Made by a program: the position numbers and the translations under genes. Shown in pieces: positions 18,084 to 29,067 of a stretch of DNA of 64,000 nt (position 1 is the stretch's first letter; every line of letters begins with the position of its first letter). Source of the stretch: an uncultured Sphingomonas sp. (GTDB taxonomy: Bacteria; Pseudomonadota; Alphaproteobacteria; Sphingomonadales; Sphingomonadaceae). Under the pieces are notes generated by a model, which saw only the letters and a program-made list of their open reading frames with translations, had not been told where the DNA came from and made no database searches. Where the stretch lies: NCBI RefSeq assembly GCF_913777625.1, contig NZ_CAJYTI010000011.1, positions 62,001 to 126,000 on the forward strand, written 5' to 3'.

Positions 18084-18461
18084 ATGCCGATCGATGCCAC
18101 CAAGCCCTATGACGACCAGAATGTCTTCGCGAAGATCCTGCGCGGCGAGATCCCGGCGAAGAAGGTCTATGCGGACGACTACGCCCTCGCCTTCCACGAC
18201 ATCGCCCCCCAGGCGCCGCACCATATCCTGGTGATCCCCACCGGCGCCTATGTCAGCTGGGACGATTTCTCGGCCAACGCCTCGGACGCCGAGATCGCCG
18301 GCTTCGTCCGTGCGGTGGGGGCGGTGGCCCGCGCGGCGGGGCTGGTCGAGCCCGGCTACCGGCTGCTCGCCAACACCGGCCTCGACGCCGGCCAGGAGGT
18401 GCCGCACTTGCATGTCCATGTCTTCGCCGGCCAGCCGCTCGGCCCGATGCTGGCGCGCTGA
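18084..18461 (+). CDS. HIT (histidine triad) family nucleotide hydrolase
   Basis: A 125-residue HINT-type protein. The signature HLHVHVFAG (His-x-His-x-His-x-x) at about residues 109-117 supplies the catalytic histidines that hydrolyse purine nucleoside phosphoramidates. The N-terminal half has NVFAKILRGEIPAKKVYADDYALAFHDIAPQAPHHILVIP, typical for the family. It sits directly after hisE; hisE-HIT is a common neighbour pair in alphaproteobacteria, but no pathway link is established. Confidence 0.95.
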   Translation: MPIDATKPYDDQNVFAKILRGEIPAKKVYADDYALAFHDIAPQAPHHILVIPTGAYVSWDDFSANASDAEIAGFVRAVGAVARAAGLVEPGYRLLANTGLDAGQEVPHLHVHVFAGQPLGPMLAR

Positions 18462-18592
18462 GCTTCGGTTTCGGCGCAATATTGTTTCGCGTTGGTACGC
18501 CGTAAGGGATTGCACGCCCCGGATTTGGGGTTAGGCTCCGCGCTTTACCAATTTGGGGGCGGCGCAACGCTCGCCGCATAGGGGACCAGGAA

Positions 18593-20119
18593 ATGATATT
18601 CGGGCGCGTAAAGCCTCTCGATGCCATTCTAGCCACAGCCGAAAAGAAATCGCTCCACCGCTCGCTGGGCGCCTTCCAGCTGACCATGCTCGGCATCGGC
18701 GCGGTGATCGGCACCGGCATCTTCGTGCTCACCGCCGAAGCCGCGCAGAAGGCCGGGCCGGGCATGATGATCTCGTTCGTCATCGCCGGGTTCGTCTGCG
18801 CGGTGGCGGCGCTCTGCTATGCCGAAATGGCGGCGATGGTGCCGGTTTCGGGCTCGGCCTATACCTACAGCTACGCCGTGATGGGCGAGTTGGTCGCCTG
18901 GATGGTCGGCTGGGCGCTGATCCTCGAATATGCGATCGCGGCGGGGGCCGTCTCGGTTGGCTGGTCCGGTTACATGATGGGATTCATCCAGCACAATTTC
19001 GGGATCGAGGTGCCGCTGCAATTGATCCGGGGGCCGTTCGACGGCGGCCTGATCAACCTGCCCGCGATGGCGGTCGCCGCGATCGTCACGGCGCTGCTGG
19101 TCAAGGGCACCAAGGAAAGCGCCACGGTCAACGCGGTGCTGGTCGGCATCAAGATCCTCGCCCTGGCGATGTTCGTGATCGTGACCATTCCGGTGCTCAA
19201 GACCGGCCAGTTCACGCCGTTCGCGCCGCTGGGCTTTGCCGGTATCTCGGGCGCGGCAGCCTCGATCTTCTTCGCCTATGTCGGCTTCGACGCGGTCTCG
19301 ACCGCCGCCGAGGAGACCAAGAATCCGCAGCGCAACATGCCGATCGGCCTGATCGGCAGCCTCGCGATCTGCACCATCTTCTACATGCTGGTGGCCGCCG
19401 GCGTGATCGGCACGGTCGGCGCGCAGCCGGTCCACGGCCCCGCGGGCGAAGTGCTGTCGCCGGGTACCCCGGCGCTGTCGCAGGCCTGTGCGGCGATGGC
19501 GGAGCAGGTCGTGGTCTGCTCGAAGGAAGCGCTGGCCTGGACGCTGCGCTCGATCGGCCATCCGTTCCTCGGCTGGCTGGTGGGTGCCGCGGCGATCATC
19601 GCGCTGCCTTCGGTCATCCTGATGATGATGTTCGGCCAGACCCGCATCTTCTTCGTGATGAGCCGCGACGGCCTGCTGCCCGAGTTCTTCTCGCGCGTGC
19701 ATCCGAAGTGGCACACACCGCACGTCATCACCATCCTCACCGGCGTGTTCGTGTCGCTGTTCGCGGCGTTCTTCCCGGTGGGCCTGCTGGCGGACGTGTC
19801 GAACTCGGGCACGCTGTTCGCCTTCGCCGCCGTGTCGATCGCGGTAATGGTGCTGCGCAAGACCGATCCGAAGCGCCACCGCCCGTTCCGCACGCCGGCG
19901 ATCATGATCACCGCCCCGGTCGCGATTGCGGGCTGCCTGTATCTGTTCGTCAGCCTGTCGGGCCCGACGATCGCGCTGTTCTTCGGCTGGGCGGCAGTCG
20001 GCCTGGTTGTCTATTATGGCTATAGCCGCTCGCGCAGCCATGTCGGCCGCGGGATCGACGACCGGGACGGACCCGACGCCTATGAGGATCTGGAGCCGCC
20101 GGTGCCCGGCACCCGCTGA
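18593..20119 (+). CDS. APC family amino-acid permease
   Basis: A 508-residue transporter of the amino acid-polyamine-organocation superfamily, with at least twelve hydrophobic segments. The first helix contains GIGAVIGTGIFVLT, the unwound GxGxxxGxG substrate-binding signature. FFAYVGFDAVSTAAEETKNPQRNMP in the middle is the conserved loop after helix 6 of the cationic amino-acid transporter (CAT-like) branch. The start at 18593 (MIFGRVKPLDAIL) follows a GGACCAGGA site. The specific amino acid cannot be told. It ends at a strong terminator shared with the convergent kinase. Confidence 0.93.
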   Translation: MIFGRVKPLDAILATAEKKSLHRSLGAFQLTMLGIGAVIGTGIFVLTAEAAQKAGPGMMISFVIAGFVCAVAALCYAEMAAMVPVSGSAYTYSYAVMGELVAWMVGWALILEYAIAAGAVSVGWSGYMMGFIQHNFGIEVPLQLIRGPFDGGLINLPAMAVAAIVTALLVKGTKESATVNAVLVGIKILALAMFVIVTIPVLKTGQFTPFAPLGFAGISGAAASIFFAYVGFDAVSTAAEETKNPQRNMPIGLIGSLAICTIFYMLVAAGVIGTVGAQPVHGPAGEVLSPGTPALSQACAAMAEQVVVCSKEALAWTLRSIGHPFLGWLVGAAAIIALPSVILMMMFGQTRIFFVMSRDGLLPEFFSRVHPKWHTPHVITILTGVFVSLFAAFFPVGLLADVSNSGTLFAFAAVSIAVMVLRKTDPKRHRPFRTPAIMITAPVAIAGCLYLFVSLSGPTIALFFGWAAVGLVVYYGYSRSRSHVGRGIDDRDGPDAYEDLEPPVPGTR

Positions 20120-20142
20120 TCCTTCCCGTACAGGCAAAAAGA

Positions 20143-20172
20143 AAGGGCCGGAGGAGCGATCCTCCGGCCCTT
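20143..20172. terminator. Bidirectional intrinsic terminator
   Basis: A 13 bp perfect stem (AAGGGCCGGAGGA / TCCTCCGGCCCTT) with a GCGA loop lies between the convergent permease and adenosine-kinase genes. An A-tract precedes it and a T-rich TTCTTCTTT run follows, so it can stop transcription from both sides. Confidence 0.9.
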
Positions 20173-20194
20173 CTTCTTTGACTGGCCTGGGCGA

Positions 20195-21193
20195 TCAGCC
20201 GATCTTGGCGGCGGCGAGCGCCTTCAGATCCTTCTCGGCGCGGGCGCCATAGTGCTGGATGATCTCCGCCGCGCAGATCGCGCCGAGCTGGAGCGATTCC
20301 TTCAGGCCCCTGCCCTGCGCCTGGCCGTGCAGGAAGCCGGCGGCGAACATGTCGCCCGCGCCGGTGGTGTCGACCAGCGCGCCGATCGGCTCGGCGGAGA
20401 CTTCCACCCGCTCGTCGCCCTGAAGGGCGATCGCCCCCTTCTCGCTGCGGGTGACGACGAGTAGCGGCACCTTGCCATGGATGTGCTGCACCGCCGCTTC
20501 GAAATCCTCGTGCCCGCACAGCGCCAGCAGTTCGGCCTCGTTGGCGAACAGGATGTCGATCAGGCCGTCGGCGATCAGCTGGCGGAAATCGTCACCGTGG
20601 CGCGAGATGCAGAACACGTCGGACAGGGTGAAGGCCACCTTGCGGCCGGCGGCGCGGGCGATCTCGATCGCCTTGCGCATCGCGGCGCGCGGCTCTTCCG
20701 GATCCCACAGATAGCCTTCGAGATAGAGGATCGCACCGTTCCCGATCAGCTGCTCGTCCAGCGCGCTGGCGGGGAGGAACTGCGAGGCGCCGAGGAAGGT
20801 GTTCATCGTGCGCTGGCCGTCCGGCGTCACGAAGATCAGGCAGCGCGCGGTGGTCGGCTGGCCGGGGCGGACGGCGGTGTCGAAATGCACGCCGGCGGCG
20901 CGGATGTCGTGCGCGAAGACGGTGCCGAGCTGGTCGTCGGCCACCTGGCCGATGAACGCCGCCTTGCCGCCGAGCGCGGCGATGCCCGCGACGGTGTTCG
21001 CCGCCGAACCGCCCGAAACCTCACGACCCGGGCCCATCTTGGCATAGAGCGCATCGGCCTCTTCCGGCGAGAACATCAGCTGCATCGAACCCTTGGGCAC
21101 GCCGATCGATTCGATGAAGGCGTCGTCCGCCTGGGCGAGAATGTCGACGATAGCGTTGCCGATCGCGACCACGTCATAGCTGGGGTTGGTCAA
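20195..21193 (-). CDS. Adenosine kinase (PfkB family sugar kinase)
   Basis: A 332-residue PfkB-fold kinase. It begins MTNPSYDVVAIGNAIVDILAQ and has the Gly-Gly loop SGGSAANTVAGIAALGGKAAFIGQV near residue 60. The C-terminal PfkB signature DTTGAGDMFAAGFLHG contains the catalytic Asp and the anion hole. The length and the NAIVDILA start match the bacterial adenosine-kinase group, which makes AMP from adenosine; other ribonucleosides cannot be excluded. Convergent with the permease across the terminator. Confidence 0.9.
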   Translation of the reverse strand: MTNPSYDVVAIGNAIVDILAQADDAFIESIGVPKGSMQLMFSPEEADALYAKMGPGREVSGGSAANTVAGIAALGGKAAFIGQVADDQLGTVFAHDIRAAGVHFDTAVRPGQPTTARCLIFVTPDGQRTMNTFLGASQFLPASALDEQLIGNGAILYLEGYLWDPEEPRAAMRKAIEIARAAGRKVAFTLSDVFCISRHGDDFRQLIADGLIDILFANEAELLALCGHEDFEAAVQHIHGKVPLLVVTRSEKGAIALQGDERVEVSAEPIGALVDTTGAGDMFAAGFLHGQAQGRGLKESLQLGAICAAEIIQHYGARAEKDLKALAAAKIG

Positions 21194-21275
21194 GGTTCAG
21201 GGCTCCAATTGCAATGGGCGTCGCCCTAGAGAGAGGCAGATACAAGTGCAACCAAGGGAAACCCGTTTGAACGCC

Positions 21276-21659
21276 ATGCAGATCGTCAAGCCGTCCGCGC
21301 CGCTCGCCGCGCTGTTGCTCGCCGCGTGTTCGGGTACGGTGCCGACCGCGCGACCGGCGGCCCCGCTGGCTGTGCCGGGCCGGGTGCCGGTGCCGGAGCA
21401 GCCGGCCAATCTCGCGCCGATCCGCGGGCTGAACGCGGCGCAGCTGCTCGCCCGCTTCGGCCAGCCGCGGCTCGACGTTACCGAGGGCAAGGGCCGTAAG
21501 CTGCAGTTCGTCGGGCCGATCTGCGTGCTCGACGCCTATCTCTACCCACCCGAGCATGGCAGCGGCGCGGCGACCGTCACCTGGGTCGATGCACGGCAAC
21601 GCGACGGCAGCCCGCTCGACCAGGCGAGCTGCGTCGCGGCGCTGAGCAGGCGGAAGTAA
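21276..21659 (+). CDS. Predicted lipoprotein, unknown function
   Basis: About 127 residues from the ATG at 21276 (MQIVKPSAPLAALLLAACSG); a TTG at 21267 has a better-spaced AAGGGAA site and would add three residues. The lipobox LLAAC-S directs lipid attachment. The mature part has a Pro/Ala-rich linker, then a small domain with LNAAQLLARFGQPRLDVTEGKGRKLQFVG and a conserved-looking CVLDAYLYPP, which resembles small SmpA/OmlA-like envelope folds, though only loosely. Divergent from adenosine kinase. Function not known. Confidence 0.7.
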   Translation: MQIVKPSAPLAALLLAACSGTVPTARPAAPLAVPGRVPVPEQPANLAPIRGLNAAQLLARFGQPRLDVTEGKGRKLQFVGPICVLDAYLYPPEHGSGAATVTWVDARQRDGSPLDQASCVAALSRRK

Positions 21660-21686
21660 AGGCGCGGTCCGCTCTCACAAACGATC

Positions 21687-21780
21687 GTCATTCCCGCGCA
21701 GGCGGGAATCCATTCGCCTGTGCGCCGGGGGGAAGACCGCGGCTTCAGCGCCAATGGATCCCCGCCTGCGCGGGGATGAC
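21687..21780. repeat. REPIN-like element, copy A3 (94 bp)
   Basis: Same design as the copy at 12129: it starts GTCATTCCCGCGCAGGCGGG and ends CGCCTGCGCGGGGATGAC, with paired compensating changes in both hairpins (AAGG to CAGG, and CCTT to CCTG). The changes keep base pairing, which argues that the structure is selected. Confidence 0.85.
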
Positions 21781-21816
21781 GTGCTCTTACGTCTGCCGCC
21801 CCCGCGCCAAACGATC

Positions 21817-22791
21817 CTACGGCAGCAGGATCGTCGACCCCGTGGTCCGTCCGCCCTCGATCGCGCGGTGGGCTTCCGCCGCATCCTGGATCGCAAACCG
21901 CTGGCCGATCTCGGGCTTCACCGCACCTTTCTCCAGCATCGCGAACAGCCGCGCGGCGCCCGCCTCGCGCTCCTCCGGCGTGGCATAATAGTCGAACAGC
22001 TTCGGCCGCGTGACGAACAGCGAGCCATGCTGGTTGAGCGTGGCGAGCTTGACGCCCTCCACCGATCCGCTGGCATTGCCATAGCTCACGATCAGCCCGC
22101 GCCGCGCCGCCGCGCCCAGCGACGCCTCCCAGGTCGCCTTGCCGATCCCGTCGAACACGACCGGCACGCCCGCACCGCCGGTGATCTCCTTCACCCGCGC
22201 CGCGACATCGTCCTCGCGCGAGAGCAGCACATGATCGCAGCCGACCGCACGGGCCTTCTCCACCTTGTCCGCATGGCCGACCGTGCCGATCACCGTCGCG
22301 CCGATCGCCTTGAGCCACGCCACCGCGATCTGGCCGACGCCGCCCGCGGCGCTGTGGACCAGCACCGTCATGCCCGGCTGCACCTTGGCCGCGCGCTCGA
22401 CCATGAATTCGACCGTGCAGCCCTTCAGCAGCACTGCCGCTGCGGTTTCGGCACTAATATCGTCGGGCAGCTTGAACAGGCTGTCCGCCTTCAGGTTGCG
22501 TGCAGTGGCATAGGCGCCCAGCGCGGGGCCGAAGGTCGCCACGCGGTCGCCGACCGCAAAGCCCGTCACGCCCGCGCCCACCGCCTCGATCACGCCGGCG
22601 CTCTCGCCACCCAGGCCGGAGGGGAGCTGCACGGGATAGACACCGGTGCGGTGGTACACGTCGATGAAGTTCAGTCCCACCGCCTGGGTGCGCAGCCGCA
22701 CCTCGCCGGGGCCGGGATCGGGCAGGTCGACCTCGACCCATTGCAGCACCTCGGGCCCGCCCGTCGTGTCGAATCGAATTGCATGTTCCAT
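21817..22791 (-). CDS. NAD(P)H:quinone oxidoreductase (zinc-independent MDR family)
   Basis: A 324-residue medium-chain dehydrogenase/reductase of the quinone oxidoreductase (Qor) group. The nucleotide-binding motif is VLVHSAAGGVGQIAVAWLKAIGATVIGTV in the middle of the chain. The sequences NFIDVYHRTGVYP and GGESAGVIEAVG in the N-terminal half are typical of quinone reductases, and the zinc-ligand pattern of alcohol dehydrogenases is absent. It reduces quinones by NADPH. Convergent with the lipoprotein gene, with a REPIN between them. Confidence 0.93.
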   Translation of the reverse strand: MEHAIRFDTTGGPEVLQWVEVDLPDPGPGEVRLRTQAVGLNFIDVYHRTGVYPVQLPSGLGGESAGVIEAVGAGVTGFAVGDRVATFGPALGAYATARNLKADSLFKLPDDISAETAAAVLLKGCTVEFMVERAAKVQPGMTVLVHSAAGGVGQIAVAWLKAIGATVIGTVGHADKVEKARAVGCDHVLLSREDDVAARVKEITGGAGVPVVFDGIGKATWEASLGAAARRGLIVSYGNASGSVEGVKLATLNQHGSLFVTRPKLFDYYATPEEREAGAARLFAMLEKGAVKPEIGQRFAIQDAAEAHRAIEGGRTTGSTILLP

Positions 22792-22909
22792 CGCCGATCC
22801 CTTCCTTGCCGTCTCCAGCTAGGGATGCGGACCGCGGGCGCAAGGGTGCTTCAGCCCTGGTTCAGCCCGCCCAGCCCATCAGGGCGCGACAATCGGGGGA
22901 AGTCCGGCC

Positions 22910-23233
22910 ATGTCTCTTGCGTTGATGCTGCTCGCGCTGGCCGGGATCGGCGATCGCGCAATCCCGTCTCCGCCCTGTACCACAGACGACCCGGCGCGAG
23001 CGGGCCAGGTCGCGGCCCTGCCCCGCTGGGCGCGCGCCGCGCTGCCGATGCCGATGGCGGACCGCGACCAACCCTTCAACCCGAGCGATATTCTCCAGGC
23101 CGGCGGGCCGCCGCAGCGCCGGCTGATCTGCGCCTATCGCCGCGACGCCGAGTGGGTGGTGGAATATGAGCAGGGCGGGATCGGACATTTCCGGAAGCGG
23201 GTCGTCCTGCGCCCGCCCGCAAAGGCGGGCTGA
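22910..23233 (+). CDS. Hypothetical exported protein
   Basis: A 107-residue protein from an ATG preceded by GGGGGAAG. The N-terminal ~17 residues (MSLALMLLALAGIGDRA) look like a short signal peptide. Two Cys (SPPCTTDD and LICAYRRD) may pair after export. No family is recognised. It is divergent from the quinone reductase and convergent with the 70-residue ORF downstream. Confidence 0.55.
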   Translation: MSLALMLLALAGIGDRAIPSPPCTTDDPARAGQVAALPRWARAALPMPMADRDQPFNPSDILQAGGPPQRRLICAYRRDAEWVVEYEQGGIGHFRKRVVLRPPAKAG

Positions 23234-23244
23234 AGCCTCCCGCC

Positions 23245-23457
23245 TCAGTGCACCGTGCCGAGCGCCTTGGGCACGGAGAGCAGCACCACCAGTCGTTCGA
23301 TCTGGCGCCAGCGGCAGAAGTGGATGACGTTGCCGCGATCGCGGCTCGCATCGGCGCGGGCCGCGGCTTCGCCGCAGGCCGCCTCGCCGAACCGGCGAAT
23401 CAGCTCCGCCGCGTCGACCACTTCGTCCCGATCGCTCAGATAGGGATAGACGTCCAT
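23245..23457 (-). CDS. Hypothetical protein, 70 residues
   Basis: A small soluble protein (MDVYPYLSDRDEVVDAAELI) with a ribosome site GGAGTTGG just upstream. The segment RGNVIHFCRWRQIERLVVLL followed by GTVH looks well structured and is not low-complexity. The composition is unlike an antisense shadow. I know of no function. Confidence 0.55.
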   Translation of the reverse strand: MDVYPYLSDRDEVVDAAELIRRFGEAACGEAAARADASRDRGNVIHFCRWRQIERLVVLLSVPKALGTVH

Positions 23458-23603
23458 TCCAACTCCAACGCAACGGCGAGCCCCCTAGCCCGTGTCGACC
23501 TGATACACCGGTTTCCCTTCCCCTCGGGTGGACGAGGCTGGTGAACGAACGGGCAACCATAGGCCGGGCTGGCGTGCGCGGCGATTTCGTGGCAAAGGGC
23601 ACC

Positions 23604-23783
23604 ATGCAGTCCACCCCTTCGCGCACGCCGATGGCCGGCGGCTTCCTGTTGACGACGAGCATTCTCGTCGGCGCAGTGGCCGGAGCCCTACGCGGTCAAG
23701 CGACGGTGGGGCTGCTGGCCGGTCTGGCAGTGGGGTTCGCCCTCACGCTCGCCGTCTGGCTGATCGATCGCGCGCGAGGATAA
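23604..23783 (+). CDS. Small two-helix membrane protein
   Basis: About 59 residues from the ATG at 23604, which follows an AAAGGGC site; the track GTG at 23541 would add 21 residues. Two transmembrane helices are clear (GFLLTTSILVGAVAGALRG and LLAGLAVGFALTLAVWL), ending in IDRARG. It is 69 bp upstream of the DEAD-box helicase on the same strand. No function can be assigned. Confidence 0.5.
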   Translation: MQSTPSRTPMAGGFLLTTSILVGAVAGALRGQATVGLLAGLAVGFALTLAVWLIDRARG

Positions 23784-23852
23784 AAGGGGCGCGCCTGCCA
23801 CTGTCGTACGGGCTTGCGGTGCGCCGCGCGTAGCCCCAATTTTAGGGTCTCA

Positions 23853-25571
<1,719 letters not shown>

Positions 25572-25630
25572 AGGTTGGGATATGCTCCCCTTCCCACGCG
25601 GAGGGGGAGCTGGCGTTCTACTTTTAAGCC

Positions 25631-25724
25631 GCCATCCCGGCGAAAGCCGGGATCCATTCGCCACTACACCGCAGCAAAAGCCACGCCGGCGACCCCAATG
25701 GATTCCGGCTTTCGCCGGAATGAC
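25631..25724. repeat. REPIN-like element, copy A4 (94 bp, divergent)
   Basis: This copy starts GCCATCCCGGCGAAAGCCGG and ends CCGGCTTTCGCCGGAATGAC. Its hairpin arms differ from the other four copies (CCGGCGAAAGCCGG rather than CCCGCGAAGGCGGG), but length and layout are the same. The first trinucleotide is GCC where the others have GTC. Confidence 0.8.
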
Positions 25725-25762
25725 GGCGGTGAGATCGCGGGCGAGCTGCTGGCCGCTCGCCC

Positions 25763-26485
25763 CTACTCCGCCCGGTGGCGTTTCCGGCCATCCAGCGCGG
25801 AGAGCACCCCGCGCAGCGTGCGCAGTTCCTGGCTCGACCAGCGCGGCTTGGTCAACAGCGTGCGCAAGGTGCGCTTGGTCGACGGCACCCGGTCGGGCGG
25901 AAAATAATAGCCCGAATCGTCGAGCATCGCATCGAGCTGGCCGATCATCCCGTCCAGTTCTTCCTGCGGCGCCGGCGGATCGAGATCGACCGCGGGCGGG
26001 CTCTCCAGCCCGACATGCTTCGACCATTCATAGGCGACCAGGATCACCGCTTGGGCAAGGTTCAGCGAACCGAACTCGGGATTGATCGGCACGGTGATGA
26101 TCGTGCGGGCAAGCGCGACATCGTCGGTCTCCAGCCCCGAGCGCTCCGGCCCGAACAGGATCGCGCTGCGCGTCGGCGCGCCGTGGATCTCGCGCGCGGC
26201 GACCTCGGGCGTCACCACCGGCTTGGTCACGCCGCGCTTGCGCACCGTGGTGGCATAGACCTGCGCGCAGTCCGCCACCGCATCCGCGACGCTCTCGAAC
26301 ACCTGCGCCTTTTCCAGCACGATGTCGGCGCCGCTCGCCGCGGGGCCAGCCGAGGGGTTCGGCCAGCCGTCGCGAGGGCTCACCAGCCGCATCTCGGTCA
26401 GCCCGAAGTTGAGCATGGCGCGCGCGGCCTTGCCGATATTCTCGCCCAGCTGCGGGCGGACGAGCACGATCACGGGAGACTTCAA
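25763..26485 (-). CDS. trmJ: tRNA (cytidine/uridine-32 2'-O-) methyltransferase TrmJ-like
   Basis: A 240-residue SPOUT (TrmH/SpoU) methyltransferase. The N-terminal motif [24 protein letters not shown] and the knot motifs [15 protein letters not shown] and [21 protein letters not shown] are those of the TrmJ subfamily, which methylates the ribose of tRNA position 32. The C-terminal extension (residues ~170-240) carries helices in which Arg/Lys are frequent. It is the last gene of the rpiB-glyA-nrdR-trmJ run and overlaps nrdR by 4 bp. Confidence 0.92.
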   Translation of the reverse strand: MKSPVIVLVRPQLGENIGKAARAMLNFGLTEMRLVSPRDGWPNPSAGPAASGADIVLEKAQVFESVADAVADCAQVYATTVRKRGVTKPVVTPEVAAREIHGAPTRSAILFGPERSGLETDDVALARTIITVPINPEFGSLNLAQAVILVAYEWSKHVGLESPPAVDLDPPAPQEELDGMIGQLDAMLDDSGYYFPPDRVPSTKRTLRTLLTKPRWSSQELRTLRGVLSALDGRKRHRAE

Positions 26486-26958
26486 CTTTTGCCGACCTCG
26501 CTGACGTTACCGGCGAATTCCTCGAAATCCTTCGCCTCACGAAAATCCTTATACACGCTGGCGAAGCGGATATAGGCCACCGAATCCAGGCCCTTGAGCG
26601 CCTCCATCACCAGCGCGCCGATCCGCTGGGAGGGGATTTCGCTCTCGCCCGTCGTTTCCAATTGTCGCTGAATGCCGGAGACCAGCCGCTCGATCTGGGC
26701 GGGCTGGATCGGCCGCTTGCGGCAGGCGGTGGAGACCGAGCGCATCAGCTTCTCGCGCTCGAACGGCTCTCGCCGCCCCTCGACGCCATTGGCCCCGCTC
26801 TTCACGACGGTCAGGTCGCGCAGCTGGATGCGCTCGAAGGTGGTGAAGCGCGCCCCGCACGCCTCGCACTGCCGGCGCCTGCGGATCGCCGCCCCGTCGT
26901 CGGTGGGGCGGCTATCCTTTACCTGGCTGGCTTCATTCGAACAGAAAGGGCAGCGCAC
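26482..26958 (-). CDS. nrdR: Transcriptional repressor NrdR
   Basis: A 158-residue zinc-finger/ATP-cone repressor of ribonucleotide reductase genes. The N-terminal zinc ribbon has two CxxC pairs ([10 protein letters not shown] and [10 protein letters not shown]), and the ATP-cone follows ([21 protein letters not shown] to about residue 140). The start is a GTG, and it abuts the glyA stop codon with no gap, so the two are almost certainly coupled. No NrdR-box was sought or seen here. Confidence 0.96.
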   Translation of the reverse strand: MRCPFCSNEASQVKDSRPTDDGAAIRRRRQCEACGARFTTFERIQLRDLTVVKSGANGVEGRREPFEREKLMRSVSTACRKRPIQPAQIERLVSGIQRQLETTGESEIPSQRIGALVMEALKGLDSVAYIRFASVYKDFREAKDFEEFAGNVSEVGKS

Positions 26959-28266
26959 TTAGCCGCCGTAGATCGGGAAGCGTTCGCACAGCGCGCGGAC
27001 GCGGGCCTTCACATCGGCCTCGACCGCGGCGTCGCCCGCTTCGCCCTTGGTGCGCAGCCCTTCGAGCACGTCGGCAACCATGTTGCCGATCTCGCGGAAC
27101 TCGGCCGGGCCGAAGCCGCGGGTGGTGCCCGCCGGCGAGCCGACGCGGATGCCGCTGGTCTTCATCGGCGGCAGCGGATCGTTGGGGATGCCGTTCTTGT
27201 TGCAGGTGATCGCGGCGCGCTCCAGCGCCTCGTCGGCGTCCTTGCCGGTCACGCCGAGCGGCGTGAGGTCGACCAGCGCGAGATGCGTGTCGGTGCCGCC
27301 CGAGACGAGGTTCGCACCGCGCTCCTTCAGCGTCGCCGCCAGCACCTTGGCGTTCTCGACCACCGCCGCGGCATAGCTCTTGAACTCGGGGCGCAACGCC
27401 TCGCCGAACGCAACCGCCTTGGCGGCGATCACGTGCATCAGCGGACCGCCCTGCAGGCCGGGGAACACCGCCGAGTTGATCTTCTTGGCGATCGCCTCGT
27501 CATTGGTCAGGATCATGCCGCCACGCGGCCCACGCAGCGTCTTGTGCGTGGTGGTGGTGACGACATGGGCATGGCCGAACGGGGTCGGGTGGACGCCGCC
27601 GGCGACCAGGCCGGCGAAGTGGGCCATGTCGACCATGAACATCGCGCCGACTTCGTCCGCGATCGCGCGGAAGCGGGCGAAGTCGATGTGGCGCGGATAG
27701 GCCGAGCCGCCGGTGATGATCAGCTTCGGCTTGTGCTCGCGGGCGAGCGCGGCGACCTGGTCATAGTCGATCAGGTGATCGTCGGGGCGCACGCCGTACT
27801 GGACCGCGTTGAACCACTTGCCGCTCATCGCCGCGCGGGCGCCGTGGGTCAGGTGGCCGCCGGCATCGAGGCTGAGGCCGAGGATGGTGTCGCCCGGCTT
27901 GGTCAGCGCGAGCATCACCGCGCCGTTGGCCTGCGCGCCCGAGTGCGGCTGGACGTTGGCGAAGCCGCAGCCGAACAGCTGCTTGGCGCGGTCGATCGCC
28001 AGCTGCTCGACCTCGTCCGAGGGGTGGCAGCCTTGGTAATAGCGCTTGCCGGGATAGCCCTCGGCATATTTGTTGGTGAACACCGAGCCCTGCGCCTCGA
28101 GCACCGCCTTGGAGACGATGTTCTCGGAAGCGATCAGCTCGATCTGATACTGCTCGCGAGCGAGCTCGTGCTCGACACCGGCGAACACTGCCGGATCGAC
28201 GTCGGCGAGCGATTTGGTGAAGAAGCCATCCGGCTGAAGGCCTGCCGTAACGGGATTGGTGCTCAT
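26959..28266 (-). CDS. glyA: Serine hydroxymethyltransferase
   Basis: A 435-residue PLP enzyme that converts serine and tetrahydrofolate to glycine and methylene-THF. The real start is the ATG at 28266 ([16 protein letters not shown]); the track version extends upstream antisense-like through rpiB. The PLP lysine lies in [33 protein letters not shown] and [15 protein letters not shown] are family blocks. The ATG overlaps the rpiB TGA (ATGA). With nrdR directly downstream, folate one-carbon supply and dNTP control are coexpressed. Confidence 0.97.
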   Translation of the reverse strand: MSTNPVTAGLQPDGFFTKSLADVDPAVFAGVEHELAREQYQIELIASENIVSKAVLEAQGSVFTNKYAEGYPGKRYYQGCHPSDEVEQLAIDRAKQLFGCGFANVQPHSGAQANGAVMLALTKPGDTILGLSLDAGGHLTHGARAAMSGKWFNAVQYGVRPDDHLIDYDQVAALAREHKPKLIITGGSAYPRHIDFARFRAIADEVGAMFMVDMAHFAGLVAGGVHPTPFGHAHVVTTTTHKTLRGPRGGMILTNDEAIAKKINSAVFPGLQGGPLMHVIAAKAVAFGEALRPEFKSYAAAVVENAKVLAATLKERGANLVSGGTDTHLALVDLTPLGVTGKDADEALERAAITCNKNGIPNDPLPPMKTSGIRVGSPAGTTRGFGPAEFREIGNMVADVLEGLRTKGEAGDAAVEADVKARVRALCERFPIYGG

Positions 28267-28715
28267 GCGGGGCTCCTTTCGGGGTTGCCAAGCTTCTCCA
28301 CGCGACGCTGGTGGCGGTCGCCGAGGAAAGCCGTTTCGAGGAAACTGGTGATGCAGGCCTTGGCCATCTCGATGCCGACCAGCCGCGCGCCGAGCGCGAT
28401 GACATTGGCATCGTTGTGCTGGCGCGCAAGGCTGGCGGACAGCGGCTCGGAGACGAGCGCGCAGCGGGCGGCGGGGTTGCGGTTGACCGCGATCGAGATG
28501 CCGATCCCCGATCCGCACAGCGCCACGCCGAAGGTCGCGTCGCCGCGCTCGATCGCCTTGCCCAGGCGATAGCCATAGTCCGGATAGTCGACGCTCTCGG
28601 GGCCGTTGGTGCCGAGATCGAACACGTCGTGGCCGAGGCCACGCAGCCAGTCGACGAGATCCGCCTTCAATTCGTAGGCGGCGTGATCGGAGGCAAGGGC
28701 GATGCGGTGTTGCAT
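28263..28715 (-). CDS. rpiB: Ribose-5-phosphate isomerase B
   Basis: A 150-residue RpiB/LacAB-type isomerase interconverting ribose-5-phosphate and ribulose-5-phosphate. It begins [24 protein letters not shown], with the catalytic Cys in [18 protein letters not shown] and the phosphate-binding Arg region near [22 protein letters not shown]. It is the first gene of a four-gene operon; its stop overlaps the glyA start. There is a promoter-sized gap upstream to the RHH gene, but no clear promoter. Confidence 0.96.
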   Translation of the reverse strand: MQHRIALASDHAAYELKADLVDWLRGLGHDVFDLGTNGPESVDYPDYGYRLGKAIERGDATFGVALCGSGIGISIAVNRNPAARCALVSEPLSASLARQHNDANVIALGARLVGIEMAKACITSFLETAFLGDRHQRRVEKLGNPERSPA

Positions 28716-28808
28716 GGCGGCCCTCTACGCGCGTGTGCGCCCGCTGGCTAGACACCCCGGGGACCATATGGCGAAGACTCTGTCCGGTCGCAGGACCACC
28801 GGGCGCGA

Positions 28809-29063
28809 TCAGCCCGATCGCTGCGCCATCAGCCAGGTGCGGATCGCGCTGGCAAGGTTCGGGGGCGCGTCGGCACCGATCCGGGCATGGTCGATCGCCG
28901 CGACCAGCGCGCTGAGCGGGAGCGCGGCGTCCACCGCCGCCGCCTCGAGCGCCGCCCAGAAAATCGGCTCCAGGCTGATCGAGGTGGCATGCCCGGCGAT
29001 CGTGATCGAGCGCTTTACCGGCCCGTGAAAGCCGCCCGGCGGCGCCACGATCTCCAGCGCCAC
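28809..29063 (-). CDS. Ribbon-helix-helix domain protein
   Basis: About 84 residues from a GTG at 29063, just after the cobT stop (gap 4 bp). The core [26 protein letters not shown] is a beta strand plus helix of the ribbon-helix-helix_4 type, followed by [17 protein letters not shown] and [12 protein letters not shown]. These proteins are small and conserved in alphaproteobacteria, with unclear targets; DNA binding is inferred from the fold. It is translationally coupled to cobT. The track start at 29129 lies within cobT and is less likely. Confidence 0.75.
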   Translation of the reverse strand: MALEIVAPPGGFHGPVKRSITIAGHATSISLEPIFWAALEAAAVDAALPLSALVAAIDHARIGADAPPNLASAIRTWLMAQRSG

Positions 29064-29067
29064 CGCG

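Noticed and set aside
20252-21229. Plus-strand ORFs (70, 250 and 82 residues) opposite adenosine kinase
   Set aside because: Shadows of the kinase on the other strand.
26662-28572. 636-residue plus-strand ORF
   Set aside because: Antisense to nrdR, glyA and rpiB, all of which are unmistakable.
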